This document shows positions 36,493-46,771 of a stretch of 64,000 bases of DNA, in pieces (the first letter of the stretch is position 1; every line of letters starts with the position of its first letter). The DNA is from Sphingomonadaceae bacterium (lineage in GTDB: Bacteria > Pseudomonadota > Alphaproteobacteria > Sphingomonadales > Sphingomonadaceae): the NCBI GenBank assembly GCA_009926135.1, contig RFPL01000016.1, forward strand, positions 1 through 64,000, in the 5' to 3' direction. The translations under genes and the position numbers were made by a program. Under the pieces are notes generated by a model that did no database searches, had not been told where the DNA came from, and worked only from the letters and a program-made list of their open reading frames with translations.

Positions 36493-37356
36493 TCAGGCAA
36501 TCTGGGTGAGTTTGAGGGCGACGCAGTCGTCCTGGTGGCCGACCGTGCCGCGCGCGATCACGCTGCCGCCGGCAACCAGCGGCACGGCGCGCGCAACCGC
36601 AACCGGCAGCACCATGCCGGGCACCAGGCTGGCGGCGATGTTCAGCGGCACGCGCATGTCGACCAGCGTGGCGCTGAGCGGTAGCGGCACATCGGCAAAG
36701 GGCAGCGCGGCGGGGTTCGCCGCGCCGCCAGTGCCGCGCGGCCGCTGGAAAGCGCCGACCAGCCAGCCGTCCAGCGCGGCAGCGGGCAGGGCCAGCGTCA
36801 GCGGCCAGGCCGGATTGCCTGCTTGCCCTACGCTGAGCGTCAGGACTGCGGTTGTTTCGGTGCTGGCGGGGAAAGCCGTGGCCCGCTTGGCACTGTGGTA
36901 AACCGCCAGCACATCGGCCGCGCACGGCAGTGCCTCGGCCAGGGCGGCGCAGACGATACCTTCGATCCGCTGGGCCAGCAGGAGGGCCGAGGCCGGCAGC
37001 CGGGCTGGCGCGGGCTGCGGGGCCTGACCCCGTCCGCCAAAGGCACGATCGACGAGCTGCAGCAGCGCCGTGCCATCGATCGCCAGATGGAGCAGGCCCG
37101 GACAGCCTTCGCGCGCGATCAGGGCATGGGCGGCAAGATCGGGTGGCATCCGCTCGCTGACTTCGGCCTCGATCTGCGGCTCCGGGCCGCCGAGCAGCGG
37201 CGCAAGTCGGGGCGCGAGGGCCTCTGCCAGAACCGGGCCGAGCGCAGCCCAGCGGGCGCGCAGTTCGGTTGGATTGACGCCGCGCGGTGCGGTCAGTTCC
37301 GGGCAATGCTGCGCGGCGCGGCCGGCGGCACGAAAACGGTGATGCGGCTGGCTCAT
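36493..37356 (-). CDS. fliM: Divergent flagellar motor switch protein FliM
   Basis: A 287-residue C-ring protein. The middle domain keeps the FliG-contacting loop GGRG at 107-110 (VDRAFGGRG), and the C-terminal 70 residues form a SpoA domain (LPLSATLVDMRVPLNIAASLVPGMVLPV). The N-terminal CheY-binding motif (LSQDEIDALL-like) is missing: the protein opens MSQPHHRFRAAGRAAQH. Typical FliM is about 330 residues. Identification rests on the two domains and its position between fliL and fliN. Confidence 0.8.
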   Translation of the reverse strand: MSQPHHRFRAAGRAAQHCPELTAPRGVNPTELRARWAALGPVLAEALAPRLAPLLGGPEPQIEAEVSERMPPDLAAHALIAREGCPGLLHLAIDGTALLQLVDRAFGGRGQAPQPAPARLPASALLLAQRIEGIVCAALAEALPCAADVLAVYHSAKRATAFPASTETTAVLTLSVGQAGNPAWPLTLALPAAALDGWLVGAFQRPRGTGGAANPAALPFADVPLPLSATLVDMRVPLNIAASLVPGMVLPVAVARAVPLVAGGSVIARGTVGHQDDCVALKLTQIA

Positions 37357-37363
37357 CGCGGCC

Positions 37364-37951
37364 TCACTGCACCAGGAAGGACTTGAAATAGACCGCGTCG
37401 ATCCCGCCGAAGCCTTCGTTGGCGGCCAGCACCTTGTTGATCGCCTCGGCCAGCCGCTTTTGCAGCCGCTGCTTGCCTTCGGGGGTATAGACGTCTTCCT
37501 CGGGCGTGTCGGCCAGGACCACCAGGATCTCGCTGCGGATCGCCAGTTCGTGCTTCTTGAGCCACATCAGCACGCGCCCGTCGCGGCGGGTCGAACAGGC
37601 CAGGTTGATCTGCACCAGCGCGGTCGAGTTCTTCAGGTTGGACGTAAAGTCCTCGGTGAAATTGTAATAGCTGGTGCGATACTCGCTGCCGCCTTCGCCT
37701 TCGACATCCGCGCCGCCCTCGCCCTCCTTGGCTTCGGTCTTGGGGGCATAGGGGTCCTCCTCGCCCTTGCGGACCAGCTTGGGTTCGTTGCTCTCCTTCT
37801 TTGCCGGTTCGTGGCTGCCGCCGATCATGCCCGACTGGACCAGGGCAAAAGTACCGCCGCCGCCCGCGCCGATCAGCACCACGGCGCCGATCAGCTTGAT
37901 CAGCAGGCCCTTGCCCTTCTTTTTCGGCGGGGTCTCGGTCTTGTCACTCAT
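37364..37951 (-). CDS. fliL: Flagellar basal body protein FliL
   Basis: A 195-residue inner membrane protein with a Lys-rich cytoplasmic start, one helix (about 16-38), an acidic Glu/Lys-rich linker to about residue 88, and a periplasmic FliL domain ending in GIDAVYFKSFLVQ. FliL supports stator function and motor torque. It lies seven bases upstream of fliM. Confidence 0.88.
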   Translation of the reverse strand: MSDKTETPPKKKGKGLLIKLIGAVVLIGAGGGGTFALVQSGMIGGSHEPAKKESNEPKLVRKGEEDPYAPKTEAKEGEGGADVEGEGGSEYRTSYYNFTEDFTSNLKNSTALVQINLACSTRRDGRVLMWLKKHELAIRSEILVVLADTPEEDVYTPEGKQRLQKRLAEAINKVLAANEGFGGIDAVYFKSFLVQ

Positions 37952-37981
37952 TGTCTGGTCCTGTGTTCACGGTGCTGGAGT

Positions 37982-39091
37982 TCAGGCGAAGATGCCCGCC
38001 GCACGGCCGCTATCGGCCTTGCGCGGGGCGGAATTGGTGGCTGCCCGGCCGGCCTGCGGCTCGCGCCGGGCAGCGTGTCGGCCCTGCTGCTGGCCGGCGA
38101 AGCTCTCAGCCTGCGCGCCGGGCTGGCCGTGCTGGCGGCCCTGCGCGGCATGGCTGTCGCTGCTTGCCAGTACCGGGGGGGCCGCAGCCTGGACGGCGCG
38201 GGCGAAATCCGGGTCGGCGCTGGCCATGGCCACCGACAGGTTGCCCGCGTCGCTGGCAAAGCGCAGTTCGACCCGCCCGAAGTCGGCATGGGCCAGGGCA
38301 AGGGTCGCCGCCTGTGGTTGGGTGCTTTCGCGCGCGGCCACCAGCCGGTCGATCAACTGGGCAAAGTCATGTCCTACCGGCATGACAGCGGGAGCGGTGG
38401 ACGGGGCATTCGCAGGAACCACAACCGGGACTGAACCAAATGCCAGCGTCTGGTTGGGAAGGGTCTGGGGTGTCGCGGTAACTGGCAGTTCGGGTGCGGC
38501 GCTCACCGCGCTGTCAGCGGTAGCCTCTGCCAGCAGCCGCAACGTGGCTGCAACGCGCGGGGGCGGGGACTGGCGCGGCCCGTCCGGCAACAGCGCGACC
38601 GCCGGTAGCGATGCAGCGGCCATGGGCGGCATCTGCGGCAGCGGCAACGGCGCGGGCTGTGAAGGTTCGATCATGGCCTGGCCCGGCGCAACGCGCGGCA
38701 ATAGCTGATCCGGCATCAGGTTCATTGTCGGCACTGCGGCTGGCTGTGAATGATCGACGCCGGGCTGCACCGGCGCGGCCGGGCTGGCCGTGGCGGTGAG
38801 CAGCGGCAGCAGCGGAAGGATTGTAACGGCCGGCACTGCCGTGCTGCCGGGCTCTGCCGCTTCCGGCAAATCCTTGCCGCTTTCCGGCAATTCGGCATCC
38901 TCCGCAGTTGTCGTTTCCGGATCGGCCGCGCGGTCGCGCAGCTTGTCCAGGGGCACTGTCTTGGCAGCGGCGTTGTTTGCCAGGATCGTTTTGAAATCGC
39001 CTTTTTCTGCCGCTTGCGGGCCATTTGGCAGGGCAGTTTCGATGGGCGCGGGACCGGTCATCAGCGCAGGCAGGGTAGCAGTGGGCAGCAT
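37982..39091 (-). CDS. fliK: Flagellar hook-length control protein FliK
   Basis: A 369-residue Pro/Ala/Thr-rich protein that is probably the secreted molecular ruler of hook length. The C-terminal third has the FliK-type switch domain, with QPQAATLALAHADFGRVELRFASDAGNLSVAMA. The tail after about residue 300 is unusually rich in Gln, His and Arg. The low-complexity N-terminal two thirds carries no motif; the call depends on the C-terminal domain and on the position between fliJ and fliL. Confidence 0.75.
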   Translation of the reverse strand: MLPTATLPALMTGPAPIETALPNGPQAAEKGDFKTILANNAAAKTVPLDKLRDRAADPETTTAEDAELPESGKDLPEAAEPGSTAVPAVTILPLLPLLTATASPAAPVQPGVDHSQPAAVPTMNLMPDQLLPRVAPGQAMIEPSQPAPLPLPQMPPMAAASLPAVALLPDGPRQSPPPRVAATLRLLAEATADSAVSAAPELPVTATPQTLPNQTLAFGSVPVVVPANAPSTAPAVMPVGHDFAQLIDRLVAARESTQPQAATLALAHADFGRVELRFASDAGNLSVAMASADPDFARAVQAAAPPVLASSDSHAAQGRQHGQPGAQAESFAGQQQGRHAARREPQAGRAATNSAPRKADSGRAAGIFA

Positions 39092-39121
39092 CGGTCCGGA
39101 TCCTCTCGCGGGTTCGCAGAC

Positions 39122-39550
39122 TTACTGTTCAAGAGCCGTGCCAAGTGCCTTGCGGGGTGCGAGGGCCGGCACCTTGCCGCGCTGCGCCTGGGCCTTGATC
39201 TCTGCCGCGACCCGCCCTTCCACCGCGGCGCGACTGCGCTCGGCCCGGGCCAGGTCCTGCTGGCGCTGATCGGCCAGGCTGCGCGCGGTCACGGCATCGC
39301 GCGTAGTGGCCGTGCCGATCGCGGCGATGCCTTCGACAAAGCCGGTCAGGCGCCTGAGGTCAGCGCCGGTGTGGCAATCGCGGCGGGCGCGGTAATCTTC
39401 GGCGATCCGGGCGGTGCGTTCGGCCAGCGCGTTGAGCTGGGCGAGATGCCCTTCGGCTTCGGCGGCGGCGCGCAGGGCATCCTGCTTGGCCAGCGCGCGA
39501 ACCCGCTCCAGCCGGGTGAGCCGGCGCAGGCGCGCGGCTTCAGGCCGCAT
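39122..39550 (-). CDS. fliJ: Flagellar export chaperone FliJ
   Basis: A 142-residue, almost wholly helical and coiled-coil protein rich in Ala, Arg and Glu. It is the expected FliJ, which links the FliI ATPase to the export gate. The first in-frame ATG at 39550 overlaps the fliI stop by 11 bases. The sequence is low in distinctive motifs, so the call leans on the fliI-fliJ order. Confidence 0.75.
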   Translation of the reverse strand: MRPEAARLRRLTRLERVRALAKQDALRAAAEAEGHLAQLNALAERTARIAEDYRARRDCHTGADLRRLTGFVEGIAAIGTATTRDAVTARSLADQRQQDLARAERSRAAVEGRVAAEIKAQAQRGKVPALAPRKALGTALEQ

Positions 39551-40868
39551 CGCCCAGCAGCCCCTGCAGCGCCGCCAGGCTTGCGTCCAGCGATACCGTG
39601 CTGCGCGCCGGCTGCGAAAGGAAGTCGACCAGCCGGTCGTGCATGGCAATCGCACGGTCGAGCTGCGGGTCGGCTCCGGGGCGATAGGCCCCCATCAGGA
39701 CGAGATCGCGGTTGGCCTCGAACGCGGCAACCAAGGCGCGGAATTCCCGCGCCAGGGCCAGGTGATCGGACCGGGCGATATCGGCCATGACCCGGCTTAG
39801 CGAGGCGGCGATATCGATCGCCGGATATTGCCCGCGCTGGGCCAGTTCGCGGCTGAGGACGATGTGCCCGTCAAGGATCGCGCGGGCCGTATCGACCACC
39901 GGGTCGTCCTGCGCATCCCCATCGGCCAGCACGGTATAAAGCCCGGTGATCGACCCGCCCGAAGCGGCAGAATTGCCGGCCCGTTCGACCAGCTTGGTGA
40001 TGGTCGCGAGCGCTGAGGGCGGATAGCCCCGCGCGGCGCCCGGTTCGCCCAGCAGCAGCGCAATTTCACGCCCCGCGTGGGCAACGCGGGTCAGGCTGTC
40101 CATGATCAACAGGACTTGCCGACCTTGCGCACGGAAGTGTTCGGCCAGGCTGGTGGCCAGCATCGCTCCGCGCAGGCGCAGGTTGGGGGCGTGATCGGCG
40201 GGCACGGCAATCACGGCGGTGCGCGCGCGCTTGGCCCCCTGCATATGGCGTTCGACAAAGTCCGAGACTTCGCGGGCGCGCTCCCCGATCAGGCCGACGA
40301 TCACGATTTCCGCCTCGGCTCCGGTCGCGATCATGTCGAGCAGAACTGATTTGCCCACCCCCGATCCGGCCATGATCCCGATCCGCTGGCCGACGCCGAA
40401 AGTGGTCAGTGCGTTAAGCGCCCGCACTCCCGTATCGAAGGGCACGCGCACCGGGCTGCGATCGAGCGCACCGGCCCGCTTTCCGCCGGCGGGCCAGAGC
40501 GCGCGGGCATGGAGCGGCGGACCGCCGTCAATCGGCTGGCCGGAACCATCGACCGCGCGGCCAAGGTAGGCCTCGCCCACGGCGACCATGCCGGGCTGGC
40601 CGCGCGCGCGGACCCGTGCGCCGGGCCGCAGCATCACCGTATCGCCCAGCAGCATCAGCAAGGAGCGGCCATTGCGGAAGCCGATCACTTCGGCCGTCAG
40701 CGGCGCGACCCCGTGCGAGACTTCGCACAGCGCCGCGATGGGCGCGTTCAGCCCGCTGACCTCTAGCAGGCCGCCATCGCAGGCAGCGACCAGGCCATAG
40801 CGTGCCGGGGCCAGGTCAAGCCGGGCGTCGGCCAGATCGTCCAGCAGGGCAGCATGATCGCTCAGCAC
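39540..40868 (-). CDS. fliI: Flagellum-specific ATPase FliI
   Basis: A 442-residue hexameric ATPase of flagellar protein export. Walker A GSGVGKS lies at 168-174, and the body shows GERAREVSDFVE, the Walker B strand VLLIMDSLTRVAHAGREIAL and the terminal lid region. The start is a GTG at 40868 that overlaps the fliH stop by seven bases; an ATG eleven codons upstream lies inside fliH. This length agrees with the family. Confidence 0.93.
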   Translation of the reverse strand: MLSDHAALLDDLADARLDLAPARYGLVAACDGGLLEVSGLNAPIAALCEVSHGVAPLTAEVIGFRNGRSLLMLLGDTVMLRPGARVRARGQPGMVAVGEAYLGRAVDGSGQPIDGGPPLHARALWPAGGKRAGALDRSPVRVPFDTGVRALNALTTFGVGQRIGIMAGSGVGKSVLLDMIATGAEAEIVIVGLIGERAREVSDFVERHMQGAKRARTAVIAVPADHAPNLRLRGAMLATSLAEHFRAQGRQVLLIMDSLTRVAHAGREIALLLGEPGAARGYPPSALATITKLVERAGNSAASGGSITGLYTVLADGDAQDDPVVDTARAILDGHIVLSRELAQRGQYPAIDIAASLSRVMADIARSDHLALAREFRALVAAFEANRDLVLMGAYRPGADPQLDRAIAMHDRLVDFLSQPARSTVSLDASLAALQGLLGDAA

Positions 40869-41431
40869 GGCCCCAGCGCCTCGGCCAGTGCGCGGCGCCA
40901 TTGCGCCGGGCCATCCTCGATCCCGCCGGCCTGGCCTTCGAGGCGCAGGTTGCCGCGTTCCAGCGCCGGATCGGGCTCGGTCGTCAGTCCCGCCGGCAGT
41001 CGTTCGGCAATCAGCGCGAGGTCGTCGGGATGGAGCCGCAGCACGGCTGCATCGTCGGCGCGGGCCAGCATGGCGGCAGCACGGCCGGCACGTTCCGCCA
41101 GCGCCGCTGGATCGATCGCCAGCGGGGCCAGAGCGGCATTGCACAGCGCTGCGACTGTTTCGACCAGTCGTTGGCGCACCGCTTCCTGCTGTTCGGCGTT
41201 CAACCGGGCAAGGCTCAGCTCGATCTGCTGCCACGCAGCGGCTTCCTCGGCGCGGCGCTGGGCGGCTTCGGCCTGGGCCTCGGCGATGCCGGCGGCGTGG
41301 CCCTCGGCCCAGGCCTCTGCCACGGGATCGGTGTCGCCAGTGGCGGCTGCGCGCAGCGCCGGGGCGGCAAAGCGCGGATCGCTGGCAAACCCGCCATGGC
41401 TGCCCAGCGCCGCGAAGGGCAGGCTAGACAT
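40862..41431 (-). CDS. fliH: Flagellar assembly protein FliH
   Basis: A 189-residue helical protein that regulates FliI. The N-terminal half carries an Ala/Glu-rich region with AWAEGHAAGIAEAQAEA, which shows the small-residue spacing expected of FliH helices. The C-terminal half includes VLRLHPDDLALIAERL. It overlaps fliG by eight bases and fliI by seven. Confidence 0.82.
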   Translation of the reverse strand: MSSLPFAALGSHGGFASDPRFAAPALRAAATGDTDPVAEAWAEGHAAGIAEAQAEAAQRRAEEAAAWQQIELSLARLNAEQQEAVRQRLVETVAALCNAALAPLAIDPAALAERAGRAAAMLARADDAAVLRLHPDDLALIAERLPAGLTTEPDPALERGNLRLEGQAGGIEDGPAQWRRALAEALGPC

Positions 41432-42437
41432 ATTCGTCTTCCCCGCCGCCAGATCCGAACACGATCACGCCATCCGCAGCCAGACGGCGGGCCGCTGCAA
41501 CAATCGCGCGCTGGGCTTCCTGCACCTCAGCCAGCTTGAGCCGGCCGCGCGCAGCAATCTCGTCGCGCACGCCATCGGCAGCGCGGCTGGACATGGCCCG
41601 GAAGAACACGTCGCGCTGGTCTTCGGCAATGCCCTTCAGCGCATCGATCAGCACCTCGCTCTCGACTTCGCGCAGCAACGCACCCATCGCTTGCGGATCG
41701 AGCGCGAAGAGGTGTTCGAACTTGAACATCTCGCCCTCGATGGTCCGGGCCAGTGCCTTGTCGATCCGGTTGAGCTCCGGCATGATCCGCTTTTCAGCGA
41801 CTTTGCCTGCGCTGTTGATGATCCCGGCAGCCTCGCGCGGGCCGCCGATGGTCAGTGCTGCAGCGCCATGGCTGGCGGCGATCCGCTGTTCGAGCAGCGC
41901 ATCCAGCATGGCCAGCGCCTCGGGCGAAACCGGCCCCATGGTGGCAACGCGGTGCATTACCTGCGGTTGGATGGCGGGGGGCAGGGCGCGCAGCACTTCG
42001 GCGGCCACTTCCGGCCGAAGCTGCAGCAGCAGCACGGCAATTGCCTGGGGGTGTTCGTGCTCGACCAGCGGGATCAGGGCATCGGCGTTGAGCCAGCGGG
42101 CCAGTTCGATCGCCGGACCGGTTGCCTCGCCCTCGGGCATGATCCGTTGCATCAGGTTCTGCGCCTTGGCCGGGCCGACCGCCTCGCTCAGCAGGCTGCG
42201 CACCCGCCAAGGGCGGTTCTCGGGACCGATCCCCGGCCGGTCGGCATGGGTCACGAAACCGGCAATCGAATCGCGGATCAGGTCTGGCCCGATCTCGCCC
42301 AGCGCGACCATCTTCTCGCCCAGCAACTGCAGTTCCAGCGGATCAAGCCGCGCCAGAATTGCCGCCGCCTTGCCCTCGTCAAGCAGCATGACCATCACGG
42401 CGGCGCGTTCGGCATCGCTGAGAGTGGGCAGGGTCAT
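41424..42437 (-). CDS. fliG: Flagellar motor switch protein FliG
   Basis: A 337-residue rotor protein that connects the MS ring to the C-ring and receives stator force. The EHPQ motif lies at 128-131, and the C-terminal domain carries the charged torque helix DVFFRAMSSRAADGVRDEI. It overlaps the fliF stop by four bases. Confidence 0.93.
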   Translation of the reverse strand: MTLPTLSDAERAAVMVMLLDEGKAAAILARLDPLELQLLGEKMVALGEIGPDLIRDSIAGFVTHADRPGIGPENRPWRVRSLLSEAVGPAKAQNLMQRIMPEGEATGPAIELARWLNADALIPLVEHEHPQAIAVLLLQLRPEVAAEVLRALPPAIQPQVMHRVATMGPVSPEALAMLDALLEQRIAASHGAAALTIGGPREAAGIINSAGKVAEKRIMPELNRIDKALARTIEGEMFKFEHLFALDPQAMGALLREVESEVLIDALKGIAEDQRDVFFRAMSSRAADGVRDEIAARGRLKLAEVQEAQRAIVAAARRLAADGVIVFGSGGGEDEYV

Positions 42438-44026
42438 GGCTGTGCCTCGGCCGGTTTCAGCATCCGCCGCAGCGCGACAAGGGCCTCCTCGGGCTTTTCA
42501 TCGACCAGCCGCTGCGCAAGCTCGACCTGCTTGCCCAGCAACGCCTGCTCGGTGCCGGCTTCTTGCTGCGCCGGGCTGGGCGGGGCCAGACCCGGCAAGC
42601 GCGGTGCAAGTTCGCCGTCGGCGCCGTTGTCCGCAGGTGCATTGCCCTTGAGCTGGCGCAGCAGCGGGCGCACGGCCAGCAGCAGGACCAGCAGCACGGC
42701 CAGCAGGCCGACCAGGCTGCGCAGCGCCAGCGGGAACCACGAAGCCTCGTAAAAGGCTGGAGCCACTTCCGCGGCGGGTTCGAACGGGCGGGCGAGGACG
42801 GCAACCTGGTCCCCGCGCTGGATATTTGCGCCGACCGCCGCGCTGACCAGGGCCTTGAGCGCCTCGATATCGGTGGGGCGGCCCTGCTTCTTCATGGCTT
42901 CCTGGCTGATCGCCACGGCGACCGAGAGCCGCTTCACCTTGCCCGGTGCGGCATTGCTGACCGCCACTTCGCGGCCCAGTTCATAGGTCCGGTTGGTGCT
43001 CGATTCGGTAGTCGGGGCAGCGCCCGCAACGGCTCCCGGAACAGTCGCTTGCGGTGCGCCGGGCTGGAGCGTGGTGGCTGGCGGCGGCGTATTGGCGAGC
43101 ACGCCGGGAACGCCGCCGACCGTGTTCGTTCCGCCTTGCGACTGCGCCTGGCTCTCGGAGCGGACCACACCCTCCTTGTCATAGCTCTCCCGCGCCGAGG
43201 TGACCTCGTCCATGTCGAGTTCGATCTGGATCTCACTGGAAAACTGCCCCGGACCCAGGATCGGGGTCAGCAACTGATCGATCTGGCCGCGCAGCTTGGT
43301 CTCAAGCCGGGTTTGCAGTTCGATCCGGTCATTGTCCTTGCCGGTTTCCGGATCTGAGAGCAGCCGGCCCTGCTGATCGACCACCCGCACCGCATCGGGG
43401 CTCATCCCGGGGGCCGAGGCCGCGACCAGGTTGACGATCGCGGCGACCTGGCTGGCAGCCAGCTGCCGCCCGCGTGCCATGCGCACCATGACCGAGGCGG
43501 TCGGCGGGGCATCGTCGCGCACGAAGACCGACTTGTTGCCTTCGGCCAGATGCACCCGGACGCTTTCGACCCCGTCGATCTCCTTGATCGTCAACATCAG
43601 CTCGTGCTCGCGCGCGGTGCGCAGGCGCTCTCCCTCCAGGGTCCGGCTGGCCCCCATCGGCAGGCTGTCGAGCGAGGTCTGGGCGTCCGGGACGGCCAGG
43701 GCTCCATCAGCGGCCACCGCCATCCGCGCCCGGTAAAGCTGGTCCTCGGCCACGGTCAGCGCGCCAGTGGCGTTGTCGATCGAATAGGCGATCCCGGCGC
43801 TGTCGAGCGCGGTGACGACTCCGGCGCGCTGGGTGTCGTCAAGCTGGGCATAGAGCTGGCGCTGCGGCGGGGCCGAGACTACGGCCCAGGCCAGCGCTGC
43901 TGCGCCCAGCGCGCCGGCACCGATGAACCACGGCACGGCGCGGCGCAGTGCGGGCTGGGCGGTCAGGCTGCGCAGCCGCTCAAGCGATGCGCCGGCCAGC
44001 GGCGGCGCGGGAACCAGGTCAGCCAT
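42434..44026 (-). CDS. fliF: Flagellar MS-ring protein FliF
   Basis: A 530-residue inner membrane protein that forms the MS ring. One helix lies near residues 31-52 and a second near 430-455 (LRSLVGLLAVLLVLLLAVRP). Ring-building motifs between them include LDSLPMGASRTLEGERLRTAREHEL and an NKSVFVRDDAPPTASVMVRM stretch. The C-terminal tail after the second helix would bind FliG. Confidence 0.93.
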   Translation of the reverse strand: MADLVPAPPLAGASLERLRSLTAQPALRRAVPWFIGAGALGAAALAWAVVSAPPQRQLYAQLDDTQRAGVVTALDSAGIAYSIDNATGALTVAEDQLYRARMAVAADGALAVPDAQTSLDSLPMGASRTLEGERLRTAREHELMLTIKEIDGVESVRVHLAEGNKSVFVRDDAPPTASVMVRMARGRQLAASQVAAIVNLVAASAPGMSPDAVRVVDQQGRLLSDPETGKDNDRIELQTRLETKLRGQIDQLLTPILGPGQFSSEIQIELDMDEVTSARESYDKEGVVRSESQAQSQGGTNTVGGVPGVLANTPPPATTLQPGAPQATVPGAVAGAAPTTESSTNRTYELGREVAVSNAAPGKVKRLSVAVAISQEAMKKQGRPTDIEALKALVSAAVGANIQRGDQVAVLARPFEPAAEVAPAFYEASWFPLALRSLVGLLAVLLVLLLAVRPLLRQLKGNAPADNGADGELAPRLPGLAPPSPAQQEAGTEQALLGKQVELAQRLVDEKPEEALVALRRMLKPAEAQP

Positions 44027-44029
44027 CTA

Positions 44030-44382
44030 TCAGACACCCATCCGCATGATATCCTGGTAGGCCGAGAGCAGGCGATTGCGCACCTGCAGCGTCGCTTCGA
44101 AGGCGATCCCGGCTTCCTGACGGGCGAGCATGACCTTGGCGATGTCGGACACTTCGCCCTTTTCGTAGGCTTCGGTCAGGGTCGAAGACTTGTTCTGGAC
44201 TTCGCTGACCTGCTCCAGCGCGCCTTGCAGGGCGGCTCCGAAGCCGCCAGCCGGGGCCGCCGCCTCGGTCGGTGCGGCTGGCTGCTGCAGCTGCTGGAGC
44301 AGCTGTGACCGGTCGACGATCTGCTGGCGCAGCGCCAGGATCTGCTGAACGCTGCCGGCATTGCCAATTCCGCCGATCCCGC

Positions 44383-44386
<4 letters not shown>
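44030..44386 (-). CDS. fliE: Flagellar hook-basal body protein FliE
   Basis: A 118-residue small rod-junction protein. The C-terminal ARQEAGIAFEATLQVRNRLLSAYQDIMRMGV is the classic FliE ending. It starts at an ATG that overlaps the stop of the sigma-54 activator gene (ATGA) and ends three bases before fliF. Confidence 0.93.
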
Positions 44387-45630
<1,244 letters not shown>

Positions 45631-45716
45631 TTGCGGTAACCCCCGAGTTAACCATTTCCTTCGCGCCCAGTCATGCGCGATTCCAAGGAAACGGCGCGCA
45701 AACAGTCACATCCGGT

Positions 45717-45731
45717 TGGCTACCTAGTTCC
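45717..45731 (+). promoter_or_regulatory. Weak sigma-54-type promoter candidate for fliC
   Basis: TGGCTACCTAGTTCC resembles the consensus TGGCACG-N4-TTGC, with correct spacing but TTCC in place of TTGC. A sigma-28-like TAAATTTC at 45754-45761 with GTCGCTCT at 45772-45779 is an alternative. Neither is convincing alone. The 213-base divergent region (45631-45843) holds no gene. Confidence 0.25.
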
Positions 45732-45843
45732 GGCGATATCTGGCGCCCCCGCTTAAATTTCGGCCGGGCCGGTCGCTCTAGGGGCTGGCAGCCGCACCGG
45801 ATGGTCCGCTGGCGGTTTGCGAGATGATCACGGGAGTATTTTC

Positions 45844-46680
45844 ATGGCTGTTATCAACACCAACATCAGCGCCATCAAGGCCGCCAATGCTTCGAACACC
45901 GCCAGCAAGATGCTGGGCACCGCGATGGAGCGCCTGTCGACGGGCAAGCGCATCGCCAGCGCCAAGGACGACGCTGCGGGCCTGGCGATTGCCACCTCGA
46001 TGACTTCGCAGGTACGCGGCATGAACCAGGCGATCCGCAACTCGAACGACGGCATCAGCCTCGCCCAGACGGCGGAAGGCTCGCTGAACGAGGTTACCAA
46101 CATGCTGCAGCGTGTCCGCGAACTGGCCACCCAGTCAGCCTCGGGCACTTACCAGGATGCCACCGACCGCGCCTACATGCAGACCGAAGTTGATGAATTG
46201 ACCTCGCAGATCGACCAGGTCATCACCAACTCGACCTTCAATGGCGTCAAGCTGTTCGATGGTTCCACCGCAGCCGTGACCGTGCAGACCGGCGCGAACT
46301 CGGCCGATTCGGTTGACCTCGTCATGGCTGACCTCACTTCGCTGGCCGCCAGCGGCGGTGCTGCCAGCTCCTACGACGTGTCGACCGCGACCGCGGCCAA
46401 TGCACTGCTTGATCCCACCACCGGCATCGATGCCGAAATCAACGCGATCTCGTCGGCCCGCGCGGCACTGGGTGCCGGTCAGAACCGCCTCGAAACGGTC
46501 GTCAACAACCTGACCAGCAATGTGACCAACCTGTCGGACGCCCGTTCGCGGATCGAAGACACCGATTACTCGGCCGAAACGACTGCCATGGCCAAGGCCC
46601 AGATCCTCTCGCAGGCATCGACCGCGATGATCGCCCAGGCCAACCAGAGCCAGCAGAACGTCCTGTCGCTGCTGCGCTAA
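45844..46680 (+). CDS. fliC: Flagellin
   Basis: A 278-residue flagellin. The N-terminal helix region ([20 protein letters not shown], with [20 protein letters not shown]) and the C-terminal region ([26 protein letters not shown], ending in LSLLR) form D0 and D1. The middle is only about 100 residues, so the variable D2/D3 domains are mostly missing and the filament should be thin-surfaced. It is divergent from the flagellar cluster and is the only flagellin in the window. A GGGAG ribosome site precedes the ATG at 45844. Confidence 0.95.
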   Translation: MAVINTNISAIKAANASNTASKMLGTAMERLSTGKRIASAKDDAAGLAIATSMTSQVRGMNQAIRNSNDGISLAQTAEGSLNEVTNMLQRVRELATQSASGTYQDATDRAYMQTEVDELTSQIDQVITNSTFNGVKLFDGSTAAVTVQTGANSADSVDLVMADLTSLAASGGAASSYDVSTATAANALLDPTTGIDAEINAISSARAALGAGQNRLETVVNNLTSNVTNLSDARSRIEDTDYSAETTAMAKAQILSQASTAMIAQANQSQQNVLSLLR

Positions 46681-46700
46681 GCCTGAATGCCACAGCGGGA

Positions 46701-46731
46701 AGGGGCCGTGCCTTGCGCGCGGCCCCTTTCG
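46701..46731 (+). terminator. Terminator of fliC
   Basis: AGGGGCCGTG (46701-46710) pairs with CGCGGCCCCT (46718-46727), one G-U pair, around a seven-base loop, and is followed by TTCGCTTG. The position 21 bases after the flagellin stop supports an intrinsic terminator. Confidence 0.8.
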
Positions 46732-46771
46732 CTTGCCCCGCGCAAATGGGAGGTTTAAGGGCCGCCGCATC

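Noticed and set aside
45754-45779. A sigma-28 promoter for fliC
   Set aside because: TAAATTTC and GTCGCTCT match the consensus at only 6 and 4 of 8 positions, so it was kept only as an alternative in the fliC promoter entry.
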